Assembly: GCA_011051685.1 (NCBI GenBank)
Contig: DRKQ01000099.1
Location: 1-44,173 of the forward strand
DNA: 44,173 nucleotides
Direction of reading: 5' to 3'
DNA from: Gammaproteobacteria bacterium
GTDB taxonomy: Bacteria > Pseudomonadota > Gammaproteobacteria > SZUA-152
The translations under genes were made by a program, and so were the position numbers. This document shows, one piece after another, positions 24,877 through 33,205 of the stretch (positions are counted from its first letter, which is position 1; the number at the start of each line of letters is the position of its first letter). The notes under the pieces are model-generated. The model was not told where the DNA came from. It saw only the letters and a program-made list of their open reading frames with translations, and made no database searches.

Positions 24877-25229
24877 GTTACTCCCCTCCCAAATGACTAC
24901 ACAAAAACAGAGTTTCGGAATTCCGGCCATGTATATAACACGGTTTCCCGCAGCCGGACAAGCAAACGGCGGCCAGTATATATCACGTTTCCCACAACTT
25001 ACCAGCGCCAGGACACCCAAATTTAACCAAGCATTTTATTAGGTTATGGCGCCGGTGCCGCAACCTAAACCGGCAAACAGTCACTCATTTTCCCTGCGCC
25101 GCCCCCGTTCCGGGTTTGACCTCCATTCATTGCCACAACATACTTGAGGCCAAAGCAGCCACCACCGTGGGTCGCCCTCAAGAGCCCACGGTCTGCCAAC
25201 ACCCTGAAAATAATCGAGTTAGTCATACT
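24877..25229. promoter_or_regulatory. Divergent gene-free interval with a 26-base direct repeat
   Basis: No gene is supported. Two similar blocks occur in direct orientation: GGCCATGTATATAACACGG plus TTTCCCGCA at 24925-24952 and GGCCAGTATATATCACG plus TTTCCCACA at 24971-24996, about 46 bases apart. Each holds a TATATA core and a TTTCCC end. They lie upstream of the minus-strand microprotein and the plus-strand channel gene and could be tandem regulator sites or paired promoters. The remainder shows no clear signal. Confidence 0.5.
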
Positions 25230-26207
25230 ATGGTACAACGAGGATACCGGGCTCTGGTCCTGTGGATTGCATGGGCTGCAGCCGCCATCGTCATCTATCT
25301 GGGGCTCTACCAGGACACAGAAGTCTTCGCCTTTGTGCAGAACGACCCCAGCCGCATCACCTGGGCAATCATCTCGCTGTTCGCCCTGGGGGTGATTACC
25401 AGCTTCGTGCTCACCATCCTGCTCACCTTCGAATCCATCAAGGTGGACGAACTGGAAGCCATCGCCAAGCGCGACGGCTGGCTGGGCATCGAACAGGCCA
25501 ATAAAAAGGGCTGTGTGGCAGAGTTTTTCCGCTCCCTGCGCACCATCGTGGAAAACAACGGGGAACTGAACATCGAGGCCCTGGTGGACGTGGAATTCTC
25601 CATTTATCAGCGCTTCGCCCACGCCCTGGAGATCATCGGCAACCTGCTGATCACCCTGGGTCTCATCGGCACCGTGGCTGGCCTGACCCTGACGCTGACC
25701 GGCCTCACTTCCTCCCTGGACGCCCTGGGCCAGGATCAGGCCCAGCTGCTCGCCGGTCTACGCGGCGCCATGAGCGGCATGGGCACGGCATTTTACACCA
25801 CCCTGCTGGGTGCGGTACTGGGGGGCGTGTTGTTGCGCATCTTCGCCCACATCGATGAAAACGGCGTGGAAAGCCTGGAAGACAGCCTCACCCGCACCTG
25901 CCTGGTGTATTGCTCCTCGGATCTGAAGCCCTCCCTGGAACGGGATCTGCACCTCATCAACGCCGAGATCGACACCATGCGCCGCAATATCGAGGGACTG
26001 CACACCCTGCTGGTCAACACTCGTGAAGCCATGCGTGAATTCGCCACCGAGGTAAAACACCCTGGCCAGGACATGGAAATCGACAAACTGCGGGAGATGG
26101 TGCGCCTGCGCCAAGCCCATATCAAAACCCTGGCGCTGGAGATCAAGCTGCGTCAGGCCGAACGCGGCATCATCGGCTACCTGTTCGGGGCCAAGAACAA
26201 AAAATAG
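25230..26207 (+). CDS. MotA/TolQ/ExbB-family proton-channel protein
   Basis: About 325 residues from ATG 25230; a longer frame starts at 25116 but the extra residues are polar and unlike the family. Helices lie near 7-27, 41-66, 129-152 and 175-197. The third has 'LITLGLIGTVAGLTLTLTGL' and the fourth 'GMGTAFYTTLLGAVLGGVLL', the paired ExbB/TolQ-type signatures that form the ion path. A cytoplasmic tail of about 115 residues after helix 4 looks helical and may form a coiled coil ('LREMVRLRQAHIKTLALEIK'). It precedes a MotB-like/VWA gene by 9 bases. It is not a flagellar or Ton protein by context. Confidence 0.85.
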   Translation: MVQRGYRALVLWIAWAAAAIVIYLGLYQDTEVFAFVQNDPSRITWAIISLFALGVITSFVLTILLTFESIKVDELEAIAKRDGWLGIEQANKKGCVAEFFRSLRTIVENNGELNIEALVDVEFSIYQRFAHALEIIGNLLITLGLIGTVAGLTLTLTGLTSSLDALGQDQAQLLAGLRGAMSGMGTAFYTTLLGAVLGGVLLRIFAHIDENGVESLEDSLTRTCLVYCSSDLKPSLERDLHLINAEIDTMRRNIEGLHTLLVNTREAMREFATEVKHPGQDMEIDKLREMVRLRQAHIKTLALEIKLRQAERGIIGYLFGAKNKK

Positions 26208-26216
26208 CCGTCAACC

Positions 26217-26999
26217 ATGCGCAGAAAACGCCGCTCAAATCCACCCAATATCTACGAGATGTTCTCCGACATCGCCCTGCTGATGCTCGCCACCTTCATT
26301 TTCCTGCTGGTCACCATCCTCATCACCGCGCGCATGGCCGAGCAATACCAGGCGCCCCGGCTCAAGGACGCCATCAAACACCTGCAGGCTGACCTCGACC
26401 GGGCCCAGGCCGAGCGCGAACGCCTGATGGCCAGCATGGACGCCATGGCCAGCCTCACCACCAACGAACAAATGGAAAAGGCACTGGCCGCTTCCGGCAT
26501 GGCCCAGGGGAAAAATCGCAAGGATTTCGATGTCTTCGTCAAAGGCCTGCGTGACCTGCCAGGCGACAGCCTGCACCTGCTCATCGATGCCACCGGCTCC
26601 ATGCACGGAGTGAGCGAATTCCTGGTACCCATACTGCGCATCATCATCATTCGCTCTGGCAAAAAACTCGATGCCCTCACCTGGTTCTCCGACGGCAAGG
26701 CTGACACCTACCGCGGCACCATGGGTGAAATCTTCGACCGGCTCATCGAAGGCGCCCCCTTCGTCGGTGCCAACGAGACCATCGGTCACGCCTTCAAATA
26801 CGCTGCCGAACATGCACCGGCCCCCGGCGCCTACCTGCTCATCGGTGACGAGCCCCCCGCAGACCGCATCCATTACTTCAACATTCCCAGCCCGGTATTC
26901 ACCCTGCCCCTGGGACGAGACAATCCCGACACCACCTGGCACTACAAAAAACTGGCGGAAGAAACCGGTGGCAAAATGCTGCACCTGGAATTGAAATAG
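26217..26999 (+). CDS. MotB/ExbD-like stalk fused to von Willebrand A domain
   Basis: This 260-residue protein has one N-terminal helix, 'MFSDIALLMLATFIFLLVTI' (about residues 15-34), with the Asp that MotB and ExbD use to carry protons. A coiled coil (about 45-85) follows, then a VWA domain from about 115. Its MIDAS residues are visible: 'LIDATGSM' (DxTxS form), 'GANETIGHAF' for the Thr, and 'LIGDEPP' for the Asp. The topology places the VWA domain in the periplasm. It is encoded just after the MotA-like gene, so the two should form a stator complex that drives or gates the VWA domain. I know no named system of this build. Confidence 0.82.
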   Translation: MRRKRRSNPPNIYEMFSDIALLMLATFIFLLVTILITARMAEQYQAPRLKDAIKHLQADLDRAQAERERLMASMDAMASLTTNEQMEKALAASGMAQGKNRKDFDVFVKGLRDLPGDSLHLLIDATGSMHGVSEFLVPILRIIIIRSGKKLDALTWFSDGKADTYRGTMGEIFDRLIEGAPFVGANETIGHAFKYAAEHAPAPGAYLLIGDEPPADRIHYFNIPSPVFTLPLGRDNPDTTWHYKKLAEETGGKMLHLELK

Positions 27000-27093
27000 A
27001 CACCAAACAGACCCTGCACCATGAAAGTGGATCAGCACACAATCAGATCCTCGAGCCAACACCCATAGAGTAAAAAAACGCTCGGATGGTTGT

Positions 27094-27507
27094 CTATTTA
27101 TAGGCTTCCGGTTCCTTGATGGCAGAGATAATCTTACCGCTCATCAACACCGCAAGGTAATGCCGGTGACCGTGCCCCTCGGCGCTCTTCATTTGCACCA
27201 GATAATACCAGCGATGTTGTTTTTCATGATGCCAGATCGGCTTCAGCGCAATTTCGTGGACAGTGTCTTCGGCCAACCTGGGCATGCCGGCGCGGTACTT
27301 CTCAATGGCCTTAATGAGATTCTCGATACTCAGGGGTGGTGCACCCTCCCCCGGCAGCCAGGCCGGCGATTGTTCGATATCGCTTTCGGCAACATACATC
27401 ACGATCTTCCCCTCATCAAAGGGCTCGATAATGGTCAGGGGAAAGGGTTCAGCGAACGCCGCCTGCAGGGAGAACATCAGCATGCCGATAAAAATTTTAT
27501 AGGCCAT
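27094..27507 (-). CDS. Small periplasmic protein of unknown function
   Basis: About 137 residues from the ATG at 27507, which follows AGGA with 8-base spacing; the frame is open to 27630 but the leader there is not signal-like. A signal peptide ('IFIGMLMFSLQAAFAEP') is followed by a compact domain with 'LPGEGAPPLSIENLIKAIEK' and 'EIALKPIWHHEKQHRWYYLV', a His-rich stretch. The tail 'HYLAVLMSGKIISAIKEPEA' suggests a beta sheet. It is convergent with the channel/VWA operon. No family assigned. Confidence 0.7.
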   Translation of the reverse strand: MAYKIFIGMLMFSLQAAFAEPFPLTIIEPFDEGKIVMYVAESDIEQSPAWLPGEGAPPLSIENLIKAIEKYRAGMPRLAEDTVHEIALKPIWHHEKQHRWYYLVQMKSAEGHGHRHYLAVLMSGKIISAIKEPEAYK

Positions 27508-27726
27508 TAAAGTATTCCTGATAAGCAACGGTTCATGGCATGGTTTCACGCATGAAGATGGTACCGATGATGATGAAGACAAAACGCAGACGACGGATAG
27601 TACTGCCTGCACCGGCTTATTGTCTATCACACCCTCGCCCTATTCACCGGGAGGGTATTCGTAGGCTATGCTGCTTAGCTTGTTCTTTCCCTGCACATTG
27701 ACGAACTTCATTCCTAGAGAAACGGT

Positions 27727-29451
27727 ATGACACTGGCACGATTTTTTCCCTTTTTACAGTGGTTCAAACTGGTCACCCCCGCTACCCTGAAGGCGGACAG
27801 CATCGCCGGATTCACCGGCGCCATCATCGTCCTGCCGCAGGGCGTCGCCTTTGCCTCCATCGCCGGCCTGCCGCCGGAATATGGTTTATACACCGCGATG
27901 GTGACACCCATTATCGCCGCCTTGTTCGGCTCGTCCTATCACTTGATTTCCGGCCCCACCACCGCCATTTCCATCGTGGTATTTTCCGCCGTCAGTCATC
28001 ATGCCGACCCCGGCACGCCGGAATTCATTCAATTGGCGCTCACACTGACCTTTCTCGCTGGCGCCTACCAATTGGGTTTCGGTCTGGCCAAACTGGGCGT
28101 ACTGGTAAATTTCGTCTCACACACAGTGATTATCGGCTTTACTGCCGGTGCATCCATCCTCATCGCCACCAGCCAGATGAAGCATGTTCTGGGTATCCCC
28201 ATCCCCAAGGGTGAATCTTTTTTCCATACCTGGGTCGATGTCTGGAACGGTGTAGACAGCGTTAATCTGTACATTTTTACAGTGGCCGCCGGCACCCTGC
28301 TGATCGCCGTGCTGACAAAAAAACTGGCGCCAAAAATTCCCTACCTGCTGGTGGGCCTGGTGGCCGGAAGCATCATCGCAATCTTGCTCAATGGCGAGTC
28401 ACATGGTGTCGAGCTGGTGGGTGAAATACCCGCCCATCTGCCGCCCCTGTCAATGCCGGATTTTTCCTTCCCCACCATTCAAATGCTCGCCCCCGAGGCC
28501 TTTGCCGTTGCCCTGCTGGGTCTGATCGAAGCGGTCTCCATCAGCCGCGCCATAGCAACAAAATCAAACCAGCGCATCAATTCCAACCAGGAATTCATCG
28601 GTCAGGGCCTGTCCAACATGGTCGGCAGTTTCTTTTCCAGTTATGCCGGCTCGGGTTCGTTCACCCGCTCGGGCATTAATTATGCGGCAGGCGCAAAAAC
28701 CCCCATGTCGGCCATCTTTGCGGCGATCTTTTTGATGCTTACGGTACTGCTCATTGCCCCTCTCACGGCCTATCTGCCGGTGGCGGCCATGGGCGGGGTG
28801 ATTCTCATTGTGGCCTATAACCTGATCGATTTTCATCACATCAAGAATGTGTTGAAGAACAGCAAATCTGAAACCGCCGTGCTGCTAGTGACCTTTTTCT
28901 CTACCCTGCTCCTGGAACTGGAGTTTGCGATTTACCTCGGCGTGTTGCTGTCACTCGTGCTGTTTCTTGCCCGCACATCAAACCCGGAAATCCCCACCCT
29001 GAGCGTCGATGTCGATGACCCCAAGCGCCCTCTCATCAATATCAACAAGAAGCCCCTCAACCAGTGCCCGCAGCTGAAGATCATCCGCATTGACATGTCG
29101 ATTTATTTTGGCTCACTGAACCATATCCAGGAAACCATTCACAACATCGTCGAGAATCAAAATATCTCGCACATCCTCATCGATGCCAGCGGCATCAACT
29201 TTATCGATCTCAGCGGCGCGGAAATGCTCATCAACGAAGGCAAACGTCTGCAAAAGCTCGGCGGCGGCCTGTACTTCACCGGCCTGAAATCCAGGGTGTA
29301 TGAATTCGTCGCCAAGACCTACTTCGTCAAAGAAATCGGCAACGACCATTTCTTCGACAGCAGGAACGAAGCAATTCACGGGATTTACCAAAAGCTGGAC
29401 AAGGATATCTGTGAAACCTGCACGGCGCGCATCTTCAAGGAGTGCGAATAA
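27727..29451 (+). CDS. SulP-family anion transporter with STAS domain
   Basis: This 574-residue protein has the SulP start 'DSIAGFTGAIIVLPQGVAFA' and 'GLPPEYGLYTAMVTPIIAAL', followed by 10 or more helices, 'TKSNQRINSNQEFIGQGLSN' and 'SGSFTRSGINYAAGA', and a C-terminal STAS domain from about 440 with 'LIDASGINFIDLSGAEML'. SulP transporters move sulfate, bicarbonate or other anions. Substrate cannot be assigned; sulfate or bicarbonate would both suit an autotroph. The C-terminus ends in a Cys-containing 'CETCTARIFKECE' not usual in the family. No partner gene nearby. Confidence 0.92.
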   Translation: MTLARFFPFLQWFKLVTPATLKADSIAGFTGAIIVLPQGVAFASIAGLPPEYGLYTAMVTPIIAALFGSSYHLISGPTTAISIVVFSAVSHHADPGTPEFIQLALTLTFLAGAYQLGFGLAKLGVLVNFVSHTVIIGFTAGASILIATSQMKHVLGIPIPKGESFFHTWVDVWNGVDSVNLYIFTVAAGTLLIAVLTKKLAPKIPYLLVGLVAGSIIAILLNGESHGVELVGEIPAHLPPLSMPDFSFPTIQMLAPEAFAVALLGLIEAVSISRAIATKSNQRINSNQEFIGQGLSNMVGSFFSSYAGSGSFTRSGINYAAGAKTPMSAIFAAIFLMLTVLLIAPLTAYLPVAAMGGVILIVAYNLIDFHHIKNVLKNSKSETAVLLVTFFSTLLLELEFAIYLGVLLSLVLFLARTSNPEIPTLSVDVDDPKRPLININKKPLNQCPQLKIIRIDMSIYFGSLNHIQETIHNIVENQNISHILIDASGINFIDLSGAEMLINEGKRLQKLGGGLYFTGLKSRVYEFVAKTYFVKEIGNDHFFDSRNEAIHGIYQKLDKDICETCTARIFKECE

Positions 29452-29620
29452 CCGCCGGCAAATTTTCGCAACGAAACCTGTCTCAACTCCCCTCCGCAAA
29501 TGACCCGGGTCGTGGGGGCAGACAGGCCCGGCGGCGGGCCACCCGCTGGTGACTCTGATCTCCGGTCATCCCCCGGCCATTTCCCGCCCTCCCCCAGATC
29601 ATGTAAAATTACCGGCTTTG

Positions 29621-29642
29621 CAGCGCCTCGCCGCAGGCGCTG
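29621..29642 (+). repeat. Small GC-rich hairpin upstream of the 29665 gene
   Basis: CAGCGCCT (29621-29628) and AGGCGCTG (29635-29642) form an 8-bp stem with a 6-base loop, 22 bases before the ATG. It could be a leader structure or the end of a weak terminator for the SulP gene. Nothing else was seen in this 213-base gap. Confidence 0.35.
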
Positions 29643-29664
29643 CCGAGTTACAGAGTAAAGACCG

Positions 29665-31182
29665 ATGTCCAAATCCTTGCTGGAAAAAATCCCGTCCAAA
29701 GCCTGGGCCTACCTGCTGTTACTCGCCTGGGGCGGCGCCATTCTCGGCTTCGGCCTAATCAACCTCACCCCCTTCGGGCTGGATGAGGGGGCCGCCATGG
29801 CGTTACTGCTCAACTGGTCGGTGGTGGATCAGGTAGTCAATCCGGTGACCACCTATGGCGGACCGGATTTCCGCGCCCTGTTGTTCATCCCCCTGGGCCT
29901 GTACTGGTCCGGCAGCATCCTCGCCGCCAAAGTGTTTTCGCTCATCGTCACCTTTGGTGCGGCCATGCTGCTCTATCGCTGGGCCCGCCAGCGTGACCCG
30001 CAATACGGTGACGAAACGGCGCTCATCGCCACCGGCCTGCTGCTCATTGCTCCCGGGGTCATCGGCCTGGCGGACCACATGGATGTCGGCCCCTATCTCA
30101 TCGCTGCCTTCGGCCTGGGCTGGATACTGGACCGCAAATACCGCGCCTCGGAGCACGTTATCAGCAGCCTGTACTTTATCCAGCTGCTGCTGGTGGCCAT
30201 CGCCGTCACCCTGCACCCCATGGGCCTGGCCTATCCCCTGGCCCTGGCCTGGAGCTGGTACAAAACCCCCAAATCACCCCGTCAGAGAAACCAGGTATGG
30301 ATCGGCATCGGCATCGCCACCGGCATCATTCTCGCCATGCAGACCGGCTGGATCGCCCTGCAATGGATGAGTAATCCCTTCCTGTCACTGAGTCTCATGT
30401 TGCAGGGCCTGGGGGCCACCCTGGTAAAGGACATCAGCCCCATCCCCGGTATCATCGCCGCCGCCGTCTTGGCCCTGATCCTGCTCAAGCAGGCCCGCAC
30501 CCTGCTTGCCGACCTGTTCGGCACCAGCCTGCTGCTTGGCCTGCTCATCGGCCTGTTGGTGGCCGATGTCAACTGGGCCTTTGTCGCCCTGGTGCTCATT
30601 CTCTACTGCGGAACCCCCCTGTTGATCCGCGCCAATGTGATGTTGGGCAAACACACGGGCTTCGTCGGCCAGCGGGGCCTGGTGATGGCCGCCCTGCTGG
30701 TTACCGCCACCCTGTTCATGCAGGGTGACAAGGCCCATGCCCTGCGCATCGAAAGCGGCCTGCTATCGCCCAGCGATGAGCTGATCCAGGCCCTGATCCC
30801 CGAGGCAACGGATCCTGACAAACACTTCCTCGCCGCCAGCCAGTGGCCCGCCCGCACCATGCTGGTGGTGCGGGCTGATGTCCTGCCCCTGCCGCCGGCG
30901 GCCAAAAACGGTGAGCAGCAACTGGCCATGATGAAAGGCCTCACCCACATCATCTTCAATCACAACGATCCGGATAACAGCCAGCTGGCGCGCAACTTCC
31001 GCGAGATCACCAGCGCCACCATCACCCTGGCGCGGCAGCCCGGCGGGGTGATCCTCAAACTGCGTGATGCGCCAAAGGAAAGCCTGCACGCCCCCAAACC
31101 CGCCAAACCCCTGGACAATGACACCCCCGAGGTGAGTGCATCATCAGCAAAAGAACCATCGACAAAAGAACAATCACCATAA
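29665..31182 (+). CDS. Polytopic membrane protein, possible GT-C glycosyltransferase
   Basis: The 505-residue protein has about 10 to 12 helices in its first 350 residues and a soluble C-terminal domain with a Pro/Ser/Lys-rich tail. An acidic residue early after the first helix ('LTPFGLDEGAAM') and the overall plan resemble the GT-C/ArnT-like dolichyl-mannosyltransferase superfamily, where an Asp in the first periplasmic loop is catalytic. The match is weak. The C-terminal domain has no known motif. The downstream apaG has its own promoter-like element near 31203, so the two need not be linked. Confidence 0.6.
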   Translation: MSKSLLEKIPSKAWAYLLLLAWGGAILGFGLINLTPFGLDEGAAMALLLNWSVVDQVVNPVTTYGGPDFRALLFIPLGLYWSGSILAAKVFSLIVTFGAAMLLYRWARQRDPQYGDETALIATGLLLIAPGVIGLADHMDVGPYLIAAFGLGWILDRKYRASEHVISSLYFIQLLLVAIAVTLHPMGLAYPLALAWSWYKTPKSPRQRNQVWIGIGIATGIILAMQTGWIALQWMSNPFLSLSLMLQGLGATLVKDISPIPGIIAAAVLALILLKQARTLLADLFGTSLLLGLLIGLLVADVNWAFVALVLILYCGTPLLIRANVMLGKHTGFVGQRGLVMAALLVTATLFMQGDKAHALRIESGLLSPSDELIQALIPEATDPDKHFLAASQWPARTMLVVRADVLPLPPAAKNGEQQLAMMKGLTHIIFNHNDPDNSQLARNFREITSATITLARQPGGVILKLRDAPKESLHAPKPAKPLDNDTPEVSASSAKEPSTKEQSP

Positions 31183-31202
31183 ATTGTTGTCGTAAATAGG
31201 CG

Positions 31203-31240
31203 TATAATGCGCAGCATCAACAACCGCCCTTCCGGCGGTT
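31203..31240 (+). promoter_or_regulatory. TATAAT promoter and hairpin before apaG
   Basis: A perfect -10 TATAAT lies at 31203-31208, without a good -35. It is followed by AACCGCC (31222-31228), loop CTTCC, GGCGGTT (31234-31240) and TT. The hairpin may be the end of the preceding transcript or a leader element of apaG. Confidence 0.45.
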
Positions 31241-31261
31241 TTCGCCACGAGAAATCAGCAC

Positions 31262-31654
31262 ATGAGTCAAGCTAAAGAAACCGGACAGGCCCGCATCGAA
31301 GTAGGCGTGAAAACCAATTATCTGGCTGAGCAATCCTCGCCGGAAGACGAGCGCTACGTGTTCGCTTACAACATCACCATCCACAATGCTGGCAAGGTGG
31401 CCGCCAAACTCATGACCCGTCACTGGATCATCACCGATGCCAATGGCAACGTACAGGAAGTGCATGGCGAAGGTGTGGTGGGCGAGAAGCCCTACCTGCG
31501 CCCCGGAGAAAGTTTTGAATACACCAGCGGCACTGTGCTGGAGACCCCGGTGGGCAGCATGCGCGGCAGCTATCAAATGGTCACCGACAATGGCCAGGCC
31601 TTTGACGCCGACATTCCCGCCTTCACCCTGGCCCTGCCGCACACACTGCACTAA
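31262..31654 (+). CDS. apaG: ApaG protein
   Basis: This 130-residue protein has the ApaG fold (FnIII-like) features: 'EERYVFAYNITIHN'-type start (here 'DERYVFAYNITIHNAGKVAA'), 'LMTRHWIITDANGNVQEVHG', 'GVVGEKPYLRPGESFEYTSG' and 'GSMRGSYQMVTDNGQAFDAD'. ApaG is conserved next to apaH and ksgA in many gammaproteobacteria; those genes are not here. Its exact cellular role, linked to Co2+/Mg2+ resistance, remains vague. Confidence 0.95.
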   Translation: MSQAKETGQARIEVGVKTNYLAEQSSPEDERYVFAYNITIHNAGKVAAKLMTRHWIITDANGNVQEVHGEGVVGEKPYLRPGESFEYTSGTVLETPVGSMRGSYQMVTDNGQAFDADIPAFTLALPHTLH

Positions 31655-31718
31655 GTTTAATGTCTTTGATAGGGGATTTGTAAATCCCACGCCTTTAGGC
31701 GGCATCGTTGCTTTTACA

Positions 31719-31888
31719 CCCTCTCCCCTTGAGGGGAGAGGGACGGGGTGAGGGGTGAGCATGCTCCGAGGTTGAAACTTGAACCCTCACCCTAACCCTC
31801 TCCCAGTCTTGGGAGAGGGGACAATCGGTAGCATGGCCGATCAATCCGGCTTTTAGCCGTAACACCAAGTCACCGGCTTTAGCCGGTG
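31719..31888. repeat. Palindromic repeat cluster in the apaG-cls gap
   Basis: No gene is supported in 31655-32002. It holds CCCTCTCCCC/GGGGAGAGGG (31719-31728/31733-31742), GGGTGAGGG near 31746 pairing with CCCTCACCC near 31783, CCCTCTCCCA/TGGGAGAGGG (31796-31805/31810-31819) and a hairpin CACCGGCT/AGCCGGTG (31871-31888). The first three nest into one larger inverted structure. Such CCCTCTCCC palindromes are dispersed intergenic elements in many proteobacteria. Confidence 0.75.
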
Positions 31889-32002
31889 GAGTATTCACGT
31901 TTCTAGGAGCTTAAGTTTGTAGGAACCAGGAAAAAACAGCGGGGGAGTTTCGAGTCCAGGGACACCCGCCACTCGACACTTACACCCCGGATGCATGCCC
32001 CG

Positions 32003-33190
32003 TCACTTTCTCTTCCGCCGCAGGCGCACGCTGAGGGTATCCAGCCACTGGGCGACATTTCCCCAGAACCATTCGCTCACACGCCAATAAGATGGACGCC
32101 GCTGCCAATCCTGAATATGGCACTCCTTGCTCTGCGCCATATCCTCCATAAACAATGCCCGCACCCGCAGTGCGAATTCTTCCGCCAGCACTTCCTGATT
32201 GGCCTCCAGGTTCCAACGCAGGTTCCAGCGATCCGCATTACAGGAACCCAGCGATACCCAGTCATCACACAACATCACCTTGGCATGCACGAAGCGCGGC
32301 TGATATTCATAAATACGCACACCAGCACGTAACAGCGAATAGTAAAAGCGATGACCGGCATAACGCACAGCAGGGTGGTCCGTCTTCGGGCCAGGCAAGA
32401 CCAGGCGCACATCCACTCCGTGGCGCGCCGCATTGCGCAAGGCGCGCAACAAGCTTCGCGGAGGCACGAAATAAGCTGTCATCATCCACACCCGCTCAGT
32501 GGCATGGCGAGCATGCTTGACAAATGAGCGCTGAATGCCGGCGGCGCCAAAATAACGCCCACCGCTCACCCGCCCCTTCTGATGGAAAGCATCGGCCGGC
32601 ACCATCTGTTTATCGCTCAGTAATTGCATTTCTGGCGGCTTTACCTCTGGCAGCGATTGTCGCGCCCAGTAATGCCAGTTGGCCTGAAAAATAATCTGCC
32701 AGTCCCTGAGCACGGGGCCTTGTGCCTGCACCGCCACATCGTGCCAGAAATCTTCAGGGCAGCTGAGCGGATCAAATTCATCGGTCAAACCCACACCGCT
32801 GACGAAGGCCACCCTGCCATCCACCACCAGCAATTTACGATGGTCGCGAAACAGGCTGCGGCGCAAGCGGCCATAATGCAACGGATTGTACATTGCCAGA
32901 AACATCCCGGCCTGACGCATGCGCTGGCGGTCTTGTTCCGACAATCCCCGGGAGCCGAAATCATCAAACAATAAGTAGACATTCACGCCGCGCTGCACAG
33001 CGGCGGCAAAGGCTTCTATAAAACGATCCAGCAAACGACCCGACTCCACCAGATACATCTCCAGTAGTATCTGGCTGTTCGCTTCCGCAATCTTTTCCAG
33101 CATGGCGGGAAAAATCTCTCCTCCATTCACCAATAACCGGAAGCGGTTGTTCTCCCGCCAGGGGAAGCGTCGCCGAAATACCCGTGCCAT
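32003..33190 (-). CDS. Phospholipase D-type cardiolipin synthase-like protein
   Basis: This 395-residue protein has two HKD (HxKx4D) motifs: 'DHRKLLVVDGRVAFVSG' in the first half and 'VHAKVMLCDDWVSLGSCNAD' in the second, with 'NLEANQEVLAEEF' near the end, as in ClsB-type enzymes. Length and absence of N-terminal membrane helices fit ClsB rather than ClsA. These enzymes make cardiolipin from phosphatidylglycerol or phosphatidylethanolamine at the membrane. The first motif's N-terminal lead 'ENNRFRLLVNGGEIFPAMLE' is typical. It is separated from rnd by 15 bases. Confidence 0.9.
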   Translation of the reverse strand: MARVFRRRFPWRENNRFRLLVNGGEIFPAMLEKIAEANSQILLEMYLVESGRLLDRFIEAFAAAVQRGVNVYLLFDDFGSRGLSEQDRQRMRQAGMFLAMYNPLHYGRLRRSLFRDHRKLLVVDGRVAFVSGVGLTDEFDPLSCPEDFWHDVAVQAQGPVLRDWQIIFQANWHYWARQSLPEVKPPEMQLLSDKQMVPADAFHQKGRVSGGRYFGAAGIQRSFVKHARHATERVWMMTAYFVPPRSLLRALRNAARHGVDVRLVLPGPKTDHPAVRYAGHRFYYSLLRAGVRIYEYQPRFVHAKVMLCDDWVSLGSCNADRWNLRWNLEANQEVLAEEFALRVRALFMEDMAQSKECHIQDWQRRPSYWRVSEWFWGNVAQWLDTLSVRLRRKRK

Positions 33191-33205
33191 CAGGACCTGC
33201 GCCCG

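Noticed and set aside
24613-25026. 137-codon plus-strand frame
   Set aside because: No ribosome site or domain; it overlaps the minus-strand microprotein, which has a strong ribosome site and a membrane helix.
25230-26999. Flagellar MotAB or a canonical Zorya system
   Set aside because: The second protein has a VWA domain instead of an OmpA-like domain and there is no flagellar gene or Zorya helicase/nuclease partner.
31719-31888. CRISPR-like array
   Set aside because: The repeats are inverted palindromes of varied length, without regular direct repeats or spacers, and no cas gene is present.
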